Assembly: GCA_036365145.1 (NCBI GenBank) | Contig: JAEOAD010002183.1 | Span: 62,001 to 126,000 of the forward strand | Direction of reading: 5' to 3' | Length of the DNA: 64,000 nt | DNA from: Orientallactaga sibirica | Taxonomy: Eukaryota; Chordata; Mammalia; Rodentia; Dipodidae | Shown here: positions 11,700 through 23,084 of the stretch, one piece after another | How positions within the stretch are numbered: position 1 is the first letter of the stretch | Layout: every line of letters begins with the position of its first letter | Program-made: the position numbers and the translations under genes | The notes under the pieces: generated by a model | The model's database searches: none | Told to the model about the DNA's origin: nothing | What the model saw: the letters and a program-made list of their open reading frames with translations, nothing else

Positions 11700-12272
11700 T
11701 GTTTCATCCTTCAAGGTCCTGAATGGTTTACAAGCAAACTTCTAGTCAAATTCAAAGTCATTATCATGGTGCATCTGGTTTCATTTGAGCTAGCCCTGAT
11801 TACCTTACAGATATCATACTTGATTATACCTGCCTTAGCACATGATGCTTGGCTAGCTTTCCTGTTTTCCTTAAACTTAGCAAGTAAATATTCTACTGAT
11901 TTAAAGCCTCAGCCCTTACTATATGTCTACATGAGATGGCTTTCTTGACATACTTTCTTGGCTTTTTCCTTCTCTACACCCATGTCTCTACTCAAATAAC
12001 ACAATTAGAAAGACTGACTTGACATTGTTATCCAAAATAGCAGTTTCTGATACTCATCACTATCTTAACCCTTTTCCTGCTTTATTTTCTAAGATGAAAC
12101 TCACTACTTCCTTGCATTATTATGCATTCGTTATTTCTGTTTTCTTTGCTTGACTTGCTAAGTAGAATGTAAATTCTGTGTAGTTAGAACTCCATTGTGT
12201 CTAACTTTAGATTTTCTATGTTTACACCACTGCCTCACACATAATAGGAATTTAATAAATGTGAGTTGAATG
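11700..12272 (+). mobile_element. L2 LINE, 3' end
   Basis: Follows the L2 3' region in order: 'caaggtcctgaatgg', 'gccctgattacctt', 'ctctactcaaataacac' , 'gtagaatgtaaattctgtg', and the diagnostic end 'aataaatgtgagttgaatgc'. Ancient, inactive reverse-transcriptase element shared by mammals. Confidence 0.8.
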
Positions 12273-12339
12273 CATGAATCTCATCTCTTACAACTTTGCA
12301 GTTCAAGACCTCTTTTCTGGGTACATGAATCATTTTCTG

Positions 12340-12715
12340 GCTCCTGAGTCCTCTTCACCCATGTCTTTTTGGTTTTTCTTCCCAGGTCTGCTGCTGCCAG
12401 AAATCCCTTCCCAACTACTCCCTCCAAATATCAACCATTTCTCCAGGTTCATTCAAGCCTCATCTCCCTTATGAAACTTTTCTCAATTAAGATCAGACCA
12501 TTATTTGACAATCTTTGAGTCTCTCTCTCTCTCTTCCTCTCTCTTTCTCTCTCTATATATATCCTTCATACCTATCATTCACTTTATATTTACTTTTATA
12601 TTATTACTTTTGATATTATTTTATGTCTGCAAGGTTAAGTATTTTGTATGTCTTTGACCTTAGATTCTTTCAAAGTGGGTTCTGTGTCTTTCTTTTTCCA
12701 AAAATTTCCATATAA
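12340..12715 (+). mobile_element. L2-like LINE remnant, second copy
   Basis: Directly follows the previous L2 tail and repeats its theme: 'tcaagcctcatctccctta', 'gaaacttttctcaattaaga', then 'gattctttcaaagtgggttc'. Strongly decayed, and a TC/TA microsatellite sits inside it. Confidence 0.45.
12519..12562 (+). repeat. (TC)n/(TA)n microsatellite
   Basis: An interrupted CT run followed by a short TA run, inside the L2-like remnant. No SINE head is attached. Confidence 0.9.
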
Positions 12716-13593
12716 ATATCCCATATATATGCCTATTATGAAAGCTTATCAGTTATGTAAATGAGAGAATCAATGACATCAAAATTTATGTTAGTGATGT
12801 GACTTTCACTATACTGTTCCCAGTTTTAGATTCATTGCAAACTTTAAGTAGGATATTACTAAAAATAAATATACATTATATGACTGGAAAATATATTTTT
12901 ATTTTTCATGACTCCCATCATACCTCAGATACTCTACCTTCTCCATCCAATCATCCACCCCTTCATAATGGTAACATTAGTTATCATTTGAACCTGCATA
13001 CTCCCTTCATGCTGTTTTATAGTAGAATAGAGATTAAAAAAATTGGCTCCCAGTGAGGTTCAAATAATATCCTAAATAGGAAATTAGAACATAAACAAAT
13101 AATTAAAAGACAATGTAATATATTAAATTGACAACTTTATGGGCTACCCTAAGAACAATGAGACTAAAATATCCAATTCTCCCTATTATTTGGGAAGTTA
13201 GTGTAGTCAGAGAGAGTGCAGATAAAAGTGACTTTAACTGAACTTTGGTGAATGAGTGGAAATTATCTAGGCAAGTGAAAAGGCCAAGAGAATAGCACAC
13301 ACAGATGTTCTGGAGTGATATTAGAGAGAAAAATATCTGCCAACAGAATGCTGGGAACTAAAGTCTTCTAACTGTTCCCATCACTCTGGGGATGCTTAAC
13401 CACAAAAAGTGTGCTGTATAGACTGACTGTGGGTTCAGAATCTATTCCACTACTAGATAATATTCACTTCTTTGATGTAGCTGTCCTGTGCCCAGCATCA
13501 TGCCTGACACTGAGTTATGCCCCCCAACTCTGCTTAGGTAGCTATGAAGACTACTCACTACCTAGATACATGGAGAAGCTAACTTTAGCTTGG
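12716..13593. other. Unique AT-rich sequence, no feature recognised
   Basis: No repeat family recognised and no coding signal. The sequence just upstream of the tandem duplication at 13594 belongs here. Confidence 0.5.
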
Positions 13594-13793
13594 TCATTTC
13601 CAGGACACAACAGAGGCAATAATGGGAGATACGGAAAGGAGAAGTCATCAAAAATGTAGTAGAACTAGGCAAGTTCTGAGCTTTTGGACCATCATTTCTA
13701 GGACACCTCAGAGGCTATACTGGGAGATATGGAAAGGAAAAGAGAAATCATCATAAATATAGAAGAATTAGGCAAGTTCTGAGCTTTTGGACC
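13594..13793 (+). repeat. Two-unit tandem duplication, about 100 bp per unit
   Basis: Unit 1 (to 13692) and unit 2 share 'catttc.aggacac', 'tgggagata.ggaaagga' and 'aggcaagttctgagctttt' in the same order. The copies differ by scattered substitutions and a few-base insertion, so the duplication is not recent. Neither unit matches a repeat I know. Confidence 0.85.
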
Positions 13794-13917
13794 AAGTATC
13801 ACCAGGTACCAATCCCTGGAAAATAAGTGCCCTCCTTTATGTGGACCTCTAGATATTGCAAATATATAACACATAGATTCAGAAATAAAAAGAAGTGATT
13901 AAGAATATCTGAATTGG

Positions 13918-14133
13918 GGATGGAGAGATGGCTTAGTAGTTAAGGCACTTGCTTGCTAAACCAAAGGACCTATTTTCAATTCCCAAAAGCCCCACGTAAG
14001 CCAGATGCATAAGGTGGCACGTGTGACGGGAGTTTGTTTGCAGTGGATGAAGACCCTGGTGTGCCCATTCTCTCTTTCTCTACTACCTCATTCTCTCTCT
14101 TTCAAATAAATAAAAATTTTAAAATATTAAAAA
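13918..14133 (+). mobile_element. B2-related SINE
   Basis: Full-length copy with the TC tract and AAATAAATAAA tail. A target-site duplication of 'atatctgaattgg' type flanks it (13905-13917 and about 14138-14151, one base different). Confidence 0.9.
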
Positions 14134-14912
14134 AGATATATCCGAATTGGAAGATGCTGTGAGGATAAAATATGCTTATTCTATGAAAATCAGAACGTCA
14201 AAAATGCTTTGGTTCACCAATTAAAGTTTCTATTTTCCACTTCTTTCCTTTTCTAACTGCGGGTGATGCTGGCAAGAACTGCCCTCCACTGCCGGCTTCT
14301 GCACAAAGTCAAGAAATCAACATTATAATCATGCGTTGTTCCCATAGCAAGCACTCCCACAGCTCCAAGCAAAACAGCACTTCCTTGATCCTGCCAGAGC
14401 ATATGTGGCAAAGAAAGATTAATTAGCTGCTCACTAATTGACAGTATTTCCCACCACATCTGCTTGTGCCTGATGTGAGTTTAAATGTCTCTATCTAAAT
14501 GCTTGAAACTAATTGAACATGTATAAAATGTAATGCCCCTTTCTGAACCTCAGAGATTCCAGGAGCCTGGATTCCCTCTCCTTAAACAGTAGAGATGCAG
14601 GGAGAGGATTGTGGGCATGGTGTGTGAATTCTGGGAAGGCAGAAAAGAGCATCAGGATCAGGGCATGTGGGCACAGGTGGCATCTTGTAGCATAGGGGAC
14701 ATGAGATACAGCCATGTAACTGGCAAACAACACTGCCTTTTTGGATTTCTTCTCTTGCTCAGGTGTGGGATGAAATCCATGGTTTTCTAACTGTGCTCCT
14801 GTCATCCTGACAGTTTCAGATCTCTTAGGATCTCTTATGCTTCATAGCAGTGCTATTCAACAGGCCCTTTGTTGTCCAATAGAATTTTCTGCAATGATAG
14901 AAGTGTTAAAAA
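14134..14912. other. Unique sequence, no feature recognised
   Basis: A 98-codon minus frame (14509-14805) and a 68-codon one (14253-14459) show no recognisable domain. Confidence 0.5.
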
Positions 14913-14932
14913 ACACACACACACACACACAC
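14913..14932 (+). repeat. (AC)n microsatellite
   Basis: Ten dinucleotide units preceded by an A-run. Confidence 0.95.
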
Positions 14933-15177
14933 TCCAACTTACAGCTCTTGGGTGCATGCAATGTGGTTGGTGTGATTACAATTGAATTTTAAATTCTATT
15001 TATTTTAATTAATTTAAATAAATTTAATTTAATTTAAATAGTCCCATGTAATGAGGGCAAACAAATATATTTACTAGTAGCTCAGAGTGTCAGAGTTGTG
15101 CTCTAAGTGGACAAAGTCTAGAGCTTCTCAACGCCCCTTTAACCGGAATACACTTTCCTTTCCTGCTTTATTTTTTC

Positions 15178-15356
15178 ACTTTTATTTTAAAAGTTTTTTT
15201 TGTTTGAGAGAGAATAGGGATGCCAGTGCCTCCTGCCATTGCGAATGAACTACAGACACATGTGCATCTGGCTTGACGTGGGTACTGGGCAATCAAACCC
15301 AGGCCATCAGGCTTTGCAAGCAAGTGCCTTTAACTGCTGAGCCATCTCTCCAGCCC
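15178..15356 (-). mobile_element. B2-related SINE
   Basis: Minus-strand copy with a shortened GA region; landmarks 'gaatgaactacagacacatg', 'tcaggctttgcaagcaagtg' and 'ccatctctccagccc'. Directly upstream is an AT-only tract (about 14994-15040) of TTTAAT/TTAAAT repeats. Confidence 0.9.
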
Positions 15357-15889
15357 CGTTTCCTCTTTTTAGTAGTGTACTTTCATGATAGTTTCCCTTA
15401 AACAAAGAGTTTCATAGCTAGAGAACATTGAAAACTACCAGACTGCATAATCTCCAAGGCTCTGAAACTTTGAAAGACACCCCACAGTATAAGCCTCACT
15501 TTCAGCAGGGGTCAAACCTAGTCTTCCAGGCAGGGAGAGAAGCCAGCCTCCTCTATTGTCCCACCCCACTTTGCCTAATATGGAGGAAGATAATGGCACA
15601 GCTGATATGTCTTCTAAACATAAGAACATCGCACTCCTTTGATAGGGTGAAAGCCTTTTTGATGTTTGCAGCTGCTCTACCTAACTTGTTCCAGGGGCTG
15701 CTTATAGTCTTTGTGCCTTCTTCTTGGTCCTATATTCTCAGACCATGAAGACAAAAGTGACCAGAGCCAGAGAAAAATCTGAATGAAGTCAAATTTCTCA
15801 GTCTGGCAAATCTCTATCCCTCCCAAGATGGGAAGGAAAGGTCCAGGATTTCGAAAGTAATCATGCTCAGAACTCTGTCCAAGCTGCCC
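15357..15889. other. Unique sequence, no feature recognised
   Basis: A 106-codon plus frame (15428-15748) is open here but matches nothing I know and has no Kozak-like or splice context worth calling. Confidence 0.45.
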
Positions 15890-16117
15890 TACAACTCGTC
15901 ATGCTCCAAGGACAGTGCCTTTTCAACATGACATAGAAACTGTTGCTTAAGACTATGGGCGGTCTTCTGCTTTAACAACTCATAACCAACAACTCCATGG
16001 TGAATACCAGAAATCTCACTGAGGAGGGCTCTCAGTTGAGTGGGAGCAGGGAGACAAATGATGTACAAACATATGTGTACAAAGTTTCTACTTAATAATA
16101 AAATCTATTATGTAAAG

Positions 16118-16118
<1 letters not shown>
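15890..16118 (+). mobile_element. L1 3' UTR end
   Basis: The end 'gggagacaaatgatgtacaa' ... 'caaagtttctacttaataat' matches the end of the sequence at 24050-24140. That ending is the 3' terminus of a rodent L1 family. 5'-truncated, no coding part. Confidence 0.55.

Positions 16119-16142
<24 letters not shown>
16118..16142 (+). repeat. (TA)n microsatellite
   Basis: About twelve TA units at the tail of the L1 end. Confidence 0.95.
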
Positions 16143-16148
<6 letters not shown>

Positions 16149-17505
16149 TTATAGAAACATGAAAAGACTAAAGGGCAGTGATCATGGCATGTGTGTATAC
16201 TTGCTGTGGTGGTGGTGGTAGGGATACTGGGAAAGCACGAACCATGGTGAAATTGCACATGGTGAAATTTTGAGGGAGCTATGTCAAGGTATGACCTCTG
16301 AGGTAGGAACCCAGGGGGTTACACTCTATGAGACATCAGTCTTCCCTGAGAAAAATCTTCTTGTGAAATTACAAAGAAATGGGATTTAGAAGATTTTTAC
16401 ATCTTAGAGCCACCTATAAGTTATCAACCACAAAATGTGAAGCTCATTGCATATAAAGTGCCAACATCTTTGTCTGTGACTCTTGGAGAAAAGCGAAGGA
16501 AAGATAACATAGTTCATAGAGCAATCAGGCAGGCGAGGGATTATAGGAAAGAAGTGCACAGTTCTCTCCAAGAGGTGGAAGATCACAGTCCTTCAATTGT
16601 ACGTCCCCAGACTCTAAGGTAAGCAACCACCACTGACCTCCTAGAAACCTTCTGTGTAAGGAAAAGTCTGGATTTCCATCTTTCTTAACCACACGAGAAA
16701 CAAACAGTAGGGCCTGTTACAGTTTAAGTCAATATTTTAACCAAATACTACAACTGTGGGAATCATGTTATTGTATCTGGTTTCCCAAACTCTTGTTCTC
16801 ACGTACAGCCAAAATGATTGACAGGGTTTCTGTCTTTTGTAACGTATCTAAGATTTCATAAAAATATACATTTTATGTGTGGCATTTTAAGAAGTCTCAC
16901 AAAAGTGTCATTTGGTATAAGTTTTCTTGGTTTTACTATATTTCTGATGTATTTTGATACAGGTTCAGTATGTCAAATCCTTTTCACCAAGCATCTTAAT
17001 TAAGGAAATTTTAAAACATTTAAGTCAGAAATATGAGTCTTCCCTCCTACTCTGTGGTTCCTTCCCTCACTTGAGATAGCCATCTATGCCTCTGCTTCAC
17101 ACAAAACAGAGGGTCACCCTGTTCATCTGTTTGTTCCACCAGTGGGAACATTCTGTGTAATGAGTTAAGCATAAATAAAAGACCAGAGGCCTTGTAGTTA
17201 GACTGCTGCTTGGTTTGGAATAGCCTCCATCTTACCAACAACTTGCTTTCCAGTCTTTTATCCATCCAGTAGGCTCAGAGGGCTATAATAAATTCGCTTA
17301 GGATTTTTGTTTTGGAAATAAGAATTGGTCAGAAAGCATCAATTCTTAGCACCACAAACCATCCTTGCAGGGTCTCCTACAACTCATTGGTCAAGTTGCA
17401 AACAGGACATGTCTCCATTGATATGTGTCTTTAGAGTAATCATAACATTAGTAGATTCCAAGAAAACCATACCAATGTCATGACGTTGATCCAAAGGGAA
17501 TCTTT
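16143..17505. other. Unique sequence, no feature recognised
   Basis: Contains a short GGT run near 16207 and nothing else repetitive. Frames of 60-72 codons overlap on both strands near 16404-16622 and 17047-17265. Confidence 0.45.
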
Positions 17506-17660
17506 GCTGGGCGTGGTGGTGCAAACCTTTAATCCCAGCACTCGGAGGAGGTAGGAGGATCACTGTAAGTTCGAGGCCACCCTGAGACTACAGAGTGAAT
17601 TCCAGGTTAGCCTGGGCTAGAGCAAGACCCTACTTTGACAAGCCAAAAAAATAAATAAAG
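17506..17660 (+). mobile_element. B1 SINE
   Basis: Complete: 'gctgggcgtggtggtgcaaa', 'tttaatcccagcactcgg', 'ccctgagactacagagtg', 'agcctgggctagagcaagac', A-rich tail with AAATAAAG. Confidence 0.92.
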
Positions 17661-17829
17661 AAAGAATCATTAAGAAAAAGTAGATGCCATAATGAGGTGC
17701 CAGTCTCATTCAATTGTTCTTCAGCCTGTGAGAATCTTGTTCCTTGCTCATTATTTGGTCACCAATAGTAAATAATAAATGAATAAATGTACTAAACTGG
17801 GTGCAGCTAAAAATTAGGTAATATTTTCA

Positions 17830-17975
17830 AATATGGTGTCACATTCCTGTAACATTAGTAATTGGGAGGTGGAGGCAGGAGGATCAAGAGAAGTTCAAGG
17901 TCATCCTTGGCTACACAGGGAGTGTGTGGTCAGCTTAGCATATATGAGACATAGTCTCAAAACAAAAGCAAGGAA
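17830..17975 (+). mobile_element. B1 SINE, older subfamily
   Basis: Differs from the other B1s: the middle reads 'aaggtcatccttggctacac' and the end 'gagacatagtctcaaaaca', closer to the ancestral rodent B1. Many substitutions. Confidence 0.75.
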
Positions 17976-18021
17976 ATAATTGACATAGCTGAGGTAGCTC
18001 TTTTCCACTTGTAGTCAGCCC

Positions 18022-18386
18022 CATGTTGCTGCGATGAGAATCCAACCAGACACAGTTTATGGGAGGGAGGAATTTATTTCAGGCTTACACAGTCCAGGGG
18101 AACATCATCAGTGGTGAAAGAAGCTGGCTGCCCTTCCTAGAACCACACACAGAGAAAGCAACCAACAGCCAGCACCACAAGCAAGCATGAACCTGCTCAA
18201 ACTGCTCTCTCCACACCTTTGGGCTGGAATGAAGATCCACACCCAAACACACCTTGGAGCTGAACTCAGATCCATCCCAGTGATGTATTCCTTCTCACAG
18301 GAGTCAGTCTGCTAGGGCCTTAGTGAGAAGTTTAATTTAAAAAAAAATGACTGAGTCTATGGGACCAAATATTTAAACTACCCCTC
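18022..18386 (-). mobile_element. MaLR (MT-like) solo LTR
   Basis: Plus-strand landmarks 'gatgagaatccaaccagac', 'gggaggaatttatttcaggc', 'acacagtccaggggaac'; minus-strand start 'gggtagtttaaatatttggt'. Same family as the LTRs at 6420 and 62290. Confidence 0.75.
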
Positions 18387-18439
18387 CTATCCTTACAGGT
18401 TTCCCCACTGGATTATATTTAAGTTATTGAGACTCTTCT

Positions 18440-18790
18440 GGAAATTCAGCTATGAAGAAAATAAAATCATGACATTGCAGGAAAACAGATACTACTGGAT
18501 ATCACTGTGTTAGATGGAAGCCAGACAAGCATCACATATTTTCTCTCATAGGTGTATTTTAGTTTGTATGCGTGAACATGTATCTGTGTCATGAAAATAC
18601 AAAGGGGGCCATGACAGGAAAAACAAGATATTTCAGTGGTGAGGGAGGGTAAGCAATCATATAGCAAGAGAGGATAAGGGGAAGCAAATGAGAGGAACCA
18701 GCAAGAGGGTGTTAATGGGGGGCTAGGGGAAGGGAACAAATAAGAACAATATATGAAAATGCCATGATTAAATTGATTATCTTATATGTA
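18440..18790 (+). mobile_element. L1 3' UTR end
   Basis: Ends 'aatatatgaaaatgccatga' ... 'ttaaattgattatcttatat', matching the end at about 47000 and, in reverse, 54985-55130. The purine-rich 'ggtgagggagggtaag' upstream is typical of rodent L1 3' UTRs. 5'-truncated. Confidence 0.6.
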
Positions 18791-20394
18791 AACTTAAAAA
18801 GACATGATGATGATGATGATAAGTTGTTATTCCTTCTGGAATGGCTTCTCAATGGCAGTAAAATAAGACCCTTTGTCTATTGTGTCGCATCTTTGCACTC
18901 AGCAGCTCTACGCTTCTTCCTGCAGGGCTCTCCCCTGTCTGTGAGGAATGGATTGGAAAGACCATGTTGAAACCAGGGTATCTCCCCACAGCTCGCTGCC
19001 TATGTTCAGTCTCTGTCAGCTGCTTTGGTGGCTGGTTTCTTACGGCGAGCTGCAAGGTTAGGCTGTTGGTCACCATGTGTCGTAGTTGTGCTTTCCTGAA
19101 GGAGCTGGGCTTTGCATGTCCATCTCTGTTCATCCTGAATCCACATGGCAAAGCAAGAGCTGCATACATTGTCTTGTTTCTGAGTTCACTGTTCCTAAAA
19201 GAGACAGGACAATTGCCTCGTCTGCCAAGGAAGGCTTGTAGACTGATCGCAAGTCAAAATCTCTGCCAGAGCTTTCAAGTACCTTGGGGTAGTAATTACA
19301 TATCAAGCCTGGGGTTAGCCTCTCAAGACTTTTCTTTTGTGGTGTGAATATCACTTTATTATGGGCTATAGCCCATACTAAATTCATCATGTGGAGCTGG
19401 GTCACACGTAAGTGAAAGCAATTTAGAACTGAAGGGTCCAATGGCTCATTACCTTCCCCTCTGCCATAGATCTCAGGTTTAATAACTCTAACTTGTAGGG
19501 TAGGAATTATTCTGAGGAGAGACTGTGACCTCCATTGGACTTGCAACACCTTTTACATCCCCTACTCAGTGGAGCACACATACTGTATACCAGCTAAACA
19601 AATAAACTCCTCAGAATCATTTCCCATGATTGATAGAAATGATAAAATTGAAAACTATTGAGATTTCAAAATGAAAGGAGAAACCTTAGGTTAGAAAAAT
19701 GGAAAACTTATTTTTTCCCCCATTCCACAAAATGACTTACATCCTCACAGGACTCAGTGGAGGATTTTGCTTGATACCTGCCTGCAGTCACATGAAATTC
19801 ATTTCCCAGTTGTTCACAAGGAGGTGATTAATGATGAGCTGGAAACTCGCCACTCAAGACTCTGTTCTTTATGGCTTTGGCCTACTTTTTTGAAAATGGA
19901 CTCAGTGGAGTCTCTTTTAAAATGCCTGCAAGAGAAAGTGGGTTCCACAGTTACAGCAACCCCAAAGATTTGTGAGAGGGTGGCACCATGAGCAAAATCT
20001 GAGGCAGAAATTTGGATAGAATACAAAGAAAAAGTAGTTAACACGAAACACACATTTAAAAACACAAACTGACTGAACTAAACCCAACAAGTGTGTGTAA
20101 GAACAAACAGTTTTGAAGATAGCGTGATGGTGTGTGGTCAATGACATCCATGCAGGCTGACGAGCTTTCTCATGATGACTCAGAGACACAATCAGGATGG
20201 AGCTCACAGCTAAGTAAGGAAAAGAGCTATGGCAGCTTGCGATTAAGAACAAAAAGTGCACTGCTTGGGAAGTGTCGCGGTGCTATGGTTTGCTACTTTA
20301 ATGCACAGTCCATTTATACCTTTCTACTTTTTGTAATAATGCCATGCCACTGATAGAGCATGCTTTCACTTCCTTTCTCACTCATTTCCTTCCT
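18791..20394. other. 1.6 kb unique stretch, longest open frames in the window
   Basis: No repeat recognised apart from an ATG run at about 18813. A 155-codon plus frame (18880-19347) and a 139-codon minus frame (19130-19549) overlap on opposite strands. Neither has a recognisable domain, signal peptide or codon bias, and opposite-strand overlap suggests chance. It is a candidate for conserved non-coding sequence only because repeats are absent. Confidence 0.4.
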
Positions 20395-20736
20395 CTCTCT
20401 TTTTTTCTTGAGCACTTGTGTAGTACGTGTGGCATGTGTGGCAGTGTATGCATGTCAGTGTGAAGATGTGCATGCCCTGTACACACTGGTGCAGAGGCCG
20501 CAGGCAGGGGCAGGGCGTCCTCCTCCATTGCTCTTTGGCCTTAGTTCCTGAGACAGAGTCTCTCACTCACCCGGCGCTCCCTGGGCTAGACTGACTGACT
20601 AGTGCTCCCCAGTAATCCTGCTGTGCCCGTTTTCCTCAGTGCTGGGCTGATAGCCATGCAGGATCACATAAGTGCTGTGGCAAGCTCAGGTCCTCATGCT
20701 TGCACAGCACAGATGGCGGAGTCATCTTCTCAGCTC
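20395..20736 (-). mobile_element. B4-family SINE
   Basis: Reverse orientation: TG-rich end ('gtggcatgtgtggcagtgta'), 'gagacagagtctctcactca', 'tcaggtcctcatgcttgcac', ending near the complement of 'gagctgagaagatg'. Diverged. Confidence 0.65.
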
Positions 20737-21264
20737 ACTCTTGCGCTCTCTTTCTCTCTCTTGATCTGTCTTGCTTTTCCATGGAAGCAATGCCCTCTTA
20801 TGTGATTATTTGTCTGCTTGCAACATGTGTGGGTGCAAGTAGCACTACCAACATGCTTTTGAAAGTCTGGCACTTACTTGTCTCAGGACATTCCTCAACC
20901 ACTCTTCCCTGAAGATTGTGAGCGTGTCTCTTGATGAATCCTGCTCTTTTCCCCAAGCAGACCATGCCTCAAGCCTATCTGCGCAACTGCAGTATACGCC
21001 GATGCAGAACTGACATTCTCTTGTCCAATTCTGGCCCCAGGAAAGAGAGGTGAGAAGGACGTCATCATTCTCCTGCTGTGCTAGGTCAGTTGAAGGAATG
21101 GGGAGGTCTGTCCTCATGGAGCCCAAACAAGTGAGCACACAGCATGTTAAGACCCAGCATTGGGTGTTGCAGCCTGAAGAAATGGTGGTAATTCAGAGGA
21201 GGAGGGGGGTCAGTAAGAATGAGAATATCCAAGAAAGAGTTCTGGGAGCAAAAGGAGATAGCAA
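20737..21264. other. Unique sequence, no feature recognised
   Basis: A 97-codon minus frame lies at 20845-21138. No recognised repeat. Confidence 0.45.
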
Positions 21265-21710
21265 GGTACAGTGAAGAGGTGTGTGGCTCTGAGTTATCCA
21301 AATCTATGTTTGAACACAGTGAGATAATGTACAATGACTAACTAAGCATCTCTAAGATATTTTAAAATATATTTTATATTTATTCATATATTTTATATTT
21401 ATATATAATTTATTTATTTGTAAGCAGAGAGAGGGAGAATGGGCACACAAGGCCTCTAGTCTCTGCAAAGGAACACAGACACATGCTCCACTTTGTGCAT
21501 CTGGCTTTATGTGGGTAGTAGAGAACCAAACCCAGGTCATTAGGCTTTGCAAACAAGCCCCTTAACTGCTTAGCCATCTCTCCAGCCCTATATGTTTTTA
21601 AAATACAGACTGTGATACCCACTCTACCTTAGCCTAAGGATGAAATGAAATAGTTTGTACAATGTGCTTAGTGCAGTATTTGACACACAAGTTATTCAAT
21701 ACATGGGATA
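21265..21710 (+). mobile_element. MIR SINE split by a B2 insertion
   Basis: The left half (to about 21365) has 'gtgtggctctgagttatcc' and 'tgactaactaagcatctcta'. The right half (from about 21592) has 'aaggatgaaatgaaatagtt' and 'cagtatttgacacacaag'. Together they give the MIR order, interrupted at the middle by the SINE at 21398. Confidence 0.65.
21398..21590 (-). mobile_element. B2-related SINE inside a MIR
   Basis: Minus-strand copy with an AT-rich tail region and landmarks 'ctggctttatgtgggtagta', 'ttaggctttgcaaacaagc', 'ccatctctccagccc'. Its position inside the MIR shows it came later. Confidence 0.9.
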
Positions 21711-22239
21711 ATCATTCTCATAGGACCTTGGCTGGACCTACAAATTTAAGTAAGGTTGGGATCAATGGATGGCAAAAAAGAATGAACTTCCATGAAGAGG
21801 AAATAGAAGAATTATAGCACACAGTTCAGGCTCAGTATGTATGTCCATTCTTACATATGTATTTGCTCAAGAAATGCCTTTTCTTATGGCCAAATGATTG
21901 GCAGAAGCAAAAAGACCCTACTCTTATAATGGCAAAGGAATTATTGGGTAAACTTTCAACAAAGATTAATGAGTAGGGGCAAGAGTTAGAGGAATTGTGG
22001 TGCACGTAAGTAAGACACTCTTTACTCCATGACCAACCTAAACCATTACAATAACCTATGAAATTGACATAAATAAATAAAGCCCATTTATAGAACCCCC
22101 AAGGATAAACAGCTGCCTTGATCCTCTTAGCCAAATATTCCAATTTGAAAAATTAGAGGAATCATACATTGATAGTGGTGTTTTATGTATAAGGAAAAAA
22201 TTCTTAAGATTCTTAAAAACTAACTGGTCTTGCTAAATA
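21711..22239. other. Unique sequence, no feature recognised
   Basis: A 103-codon minus frame (21832-22143) has no recognisable content. Confidence 0.45.
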
Positions 22240-22391
22240 TTTTTTTTATTTATTCTTTTCTTTCCTCTCCAGGACTGGGATGACAGGCATGCACCCCCAT
22301 GCCTGGTTTTGACATGGGTGCTTGGGATTTGAACTCGGGTCCTCATGTTTGCACAGCAAGTACTTGACCCAACAAGCCTTCTCCCCAGCCT
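22240..22391 (-). mobile_element. B4-family SINE, head half
   Basis: Landmarks 'gggatgacaggcatgcaccc', 'gtgcttgggatttgaactcg', 'tcctcatgtttgcacagcaa', 'ccttctccccagcc'. The TG-rich distal half is missing and replaced by a T-run. Confidence 0.7.
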
Positions 22392-22434
22392 ATTCATTCT
22401 TTTAGTAAGTAATTTGTCAAAAATCTTCTTACAG

Positions 22435-22685
22435 GCTGGAGAGATGGCTTAGCCATTAAGGTGCCTGCCTCCTAAGCCTAAGAACGCCGGTTCCAATCTC
22501 CAGGTCCCACGTTTAGCCAGATGCAAAGTGACACAAGGGCACAATGCTGCACTTGACCACAAGGGGGTGCATGCATCTGGATTTCATTCACAGCAGCTGA
22601 GAGACTGCTGGCGCACTCATCTCTATCTGTCATCCTCTCCCTCTCTCTCTGTCTCTCTCTATGTCTCTCTCCACCCCCCACCCCC
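22435..22685 (+). mobile_element. B2-related SINE, long-body variant
   Basis: The body has the extra 'aaagtgacacaagggcacaa' and 'ccacaagggggtgcatgcat' segments shared with the copy at 54390. The tail is TC-rich and ends in a C/A run. It is the left member of a pair that shares one target site (see 22702). Confidence 0.9.
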
Positions 22686-22701
22686 AAATCTATTTACCAG
22701 G

Positions 22702-22903
22702 GCTGGATATATGGCTCAGCAGTTAAGATGCTTGCCTGAAAAGCCTGATGACCCAAGTTGGATTCCTCAGTATTCATGTAAGCCAGATGCATGGGGTGGC
22801 TCATGCATCTAGAGTTCTGTTTGCAGCAGCTGGAGGCCATGGCATGCCCATTCTCTGTCTATCTGTCTCTCTCTGCTTGCAAATAAATTCTTAAAAATTA
22901 AAT
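22702..22903 (+). mobile_element. B2-related SINE, same site as its neighbour
   Basis: Standard-body copy. The target-site word occurs three times: 22421-22434 (aaatcttcttacag), 22686-22700 (aaatctatttaccag) and 22904-22917 (aaatctacttacca), so this copy entered at the duplicated site of the previous one. Confidence 0.9.
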
Positions 22904-23084
22904 AAATCTACTTACCAAAAGTGTGCTAGAAATATAATAGTAAGAAAACCCCAATCCCATTTGTATTTTACAGTGTAATTGGCAACGTACATAAATTAGA
23001 TGGTTTCACAGATATTAATTCATGAAACGTGAAAAGGGCCATGAAAGACAAATTACACGGAGAGTGGAGAATGCGTGTGAGGTC

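Noticed and set aside
18880..19347. 155-codon open frame on the plus strand, longest in the window
   Set aside because: No recognisable domain, overlaps a 139-codon antisense frame, and such a length is expected by chance in 64 kb. Not called as a gene.
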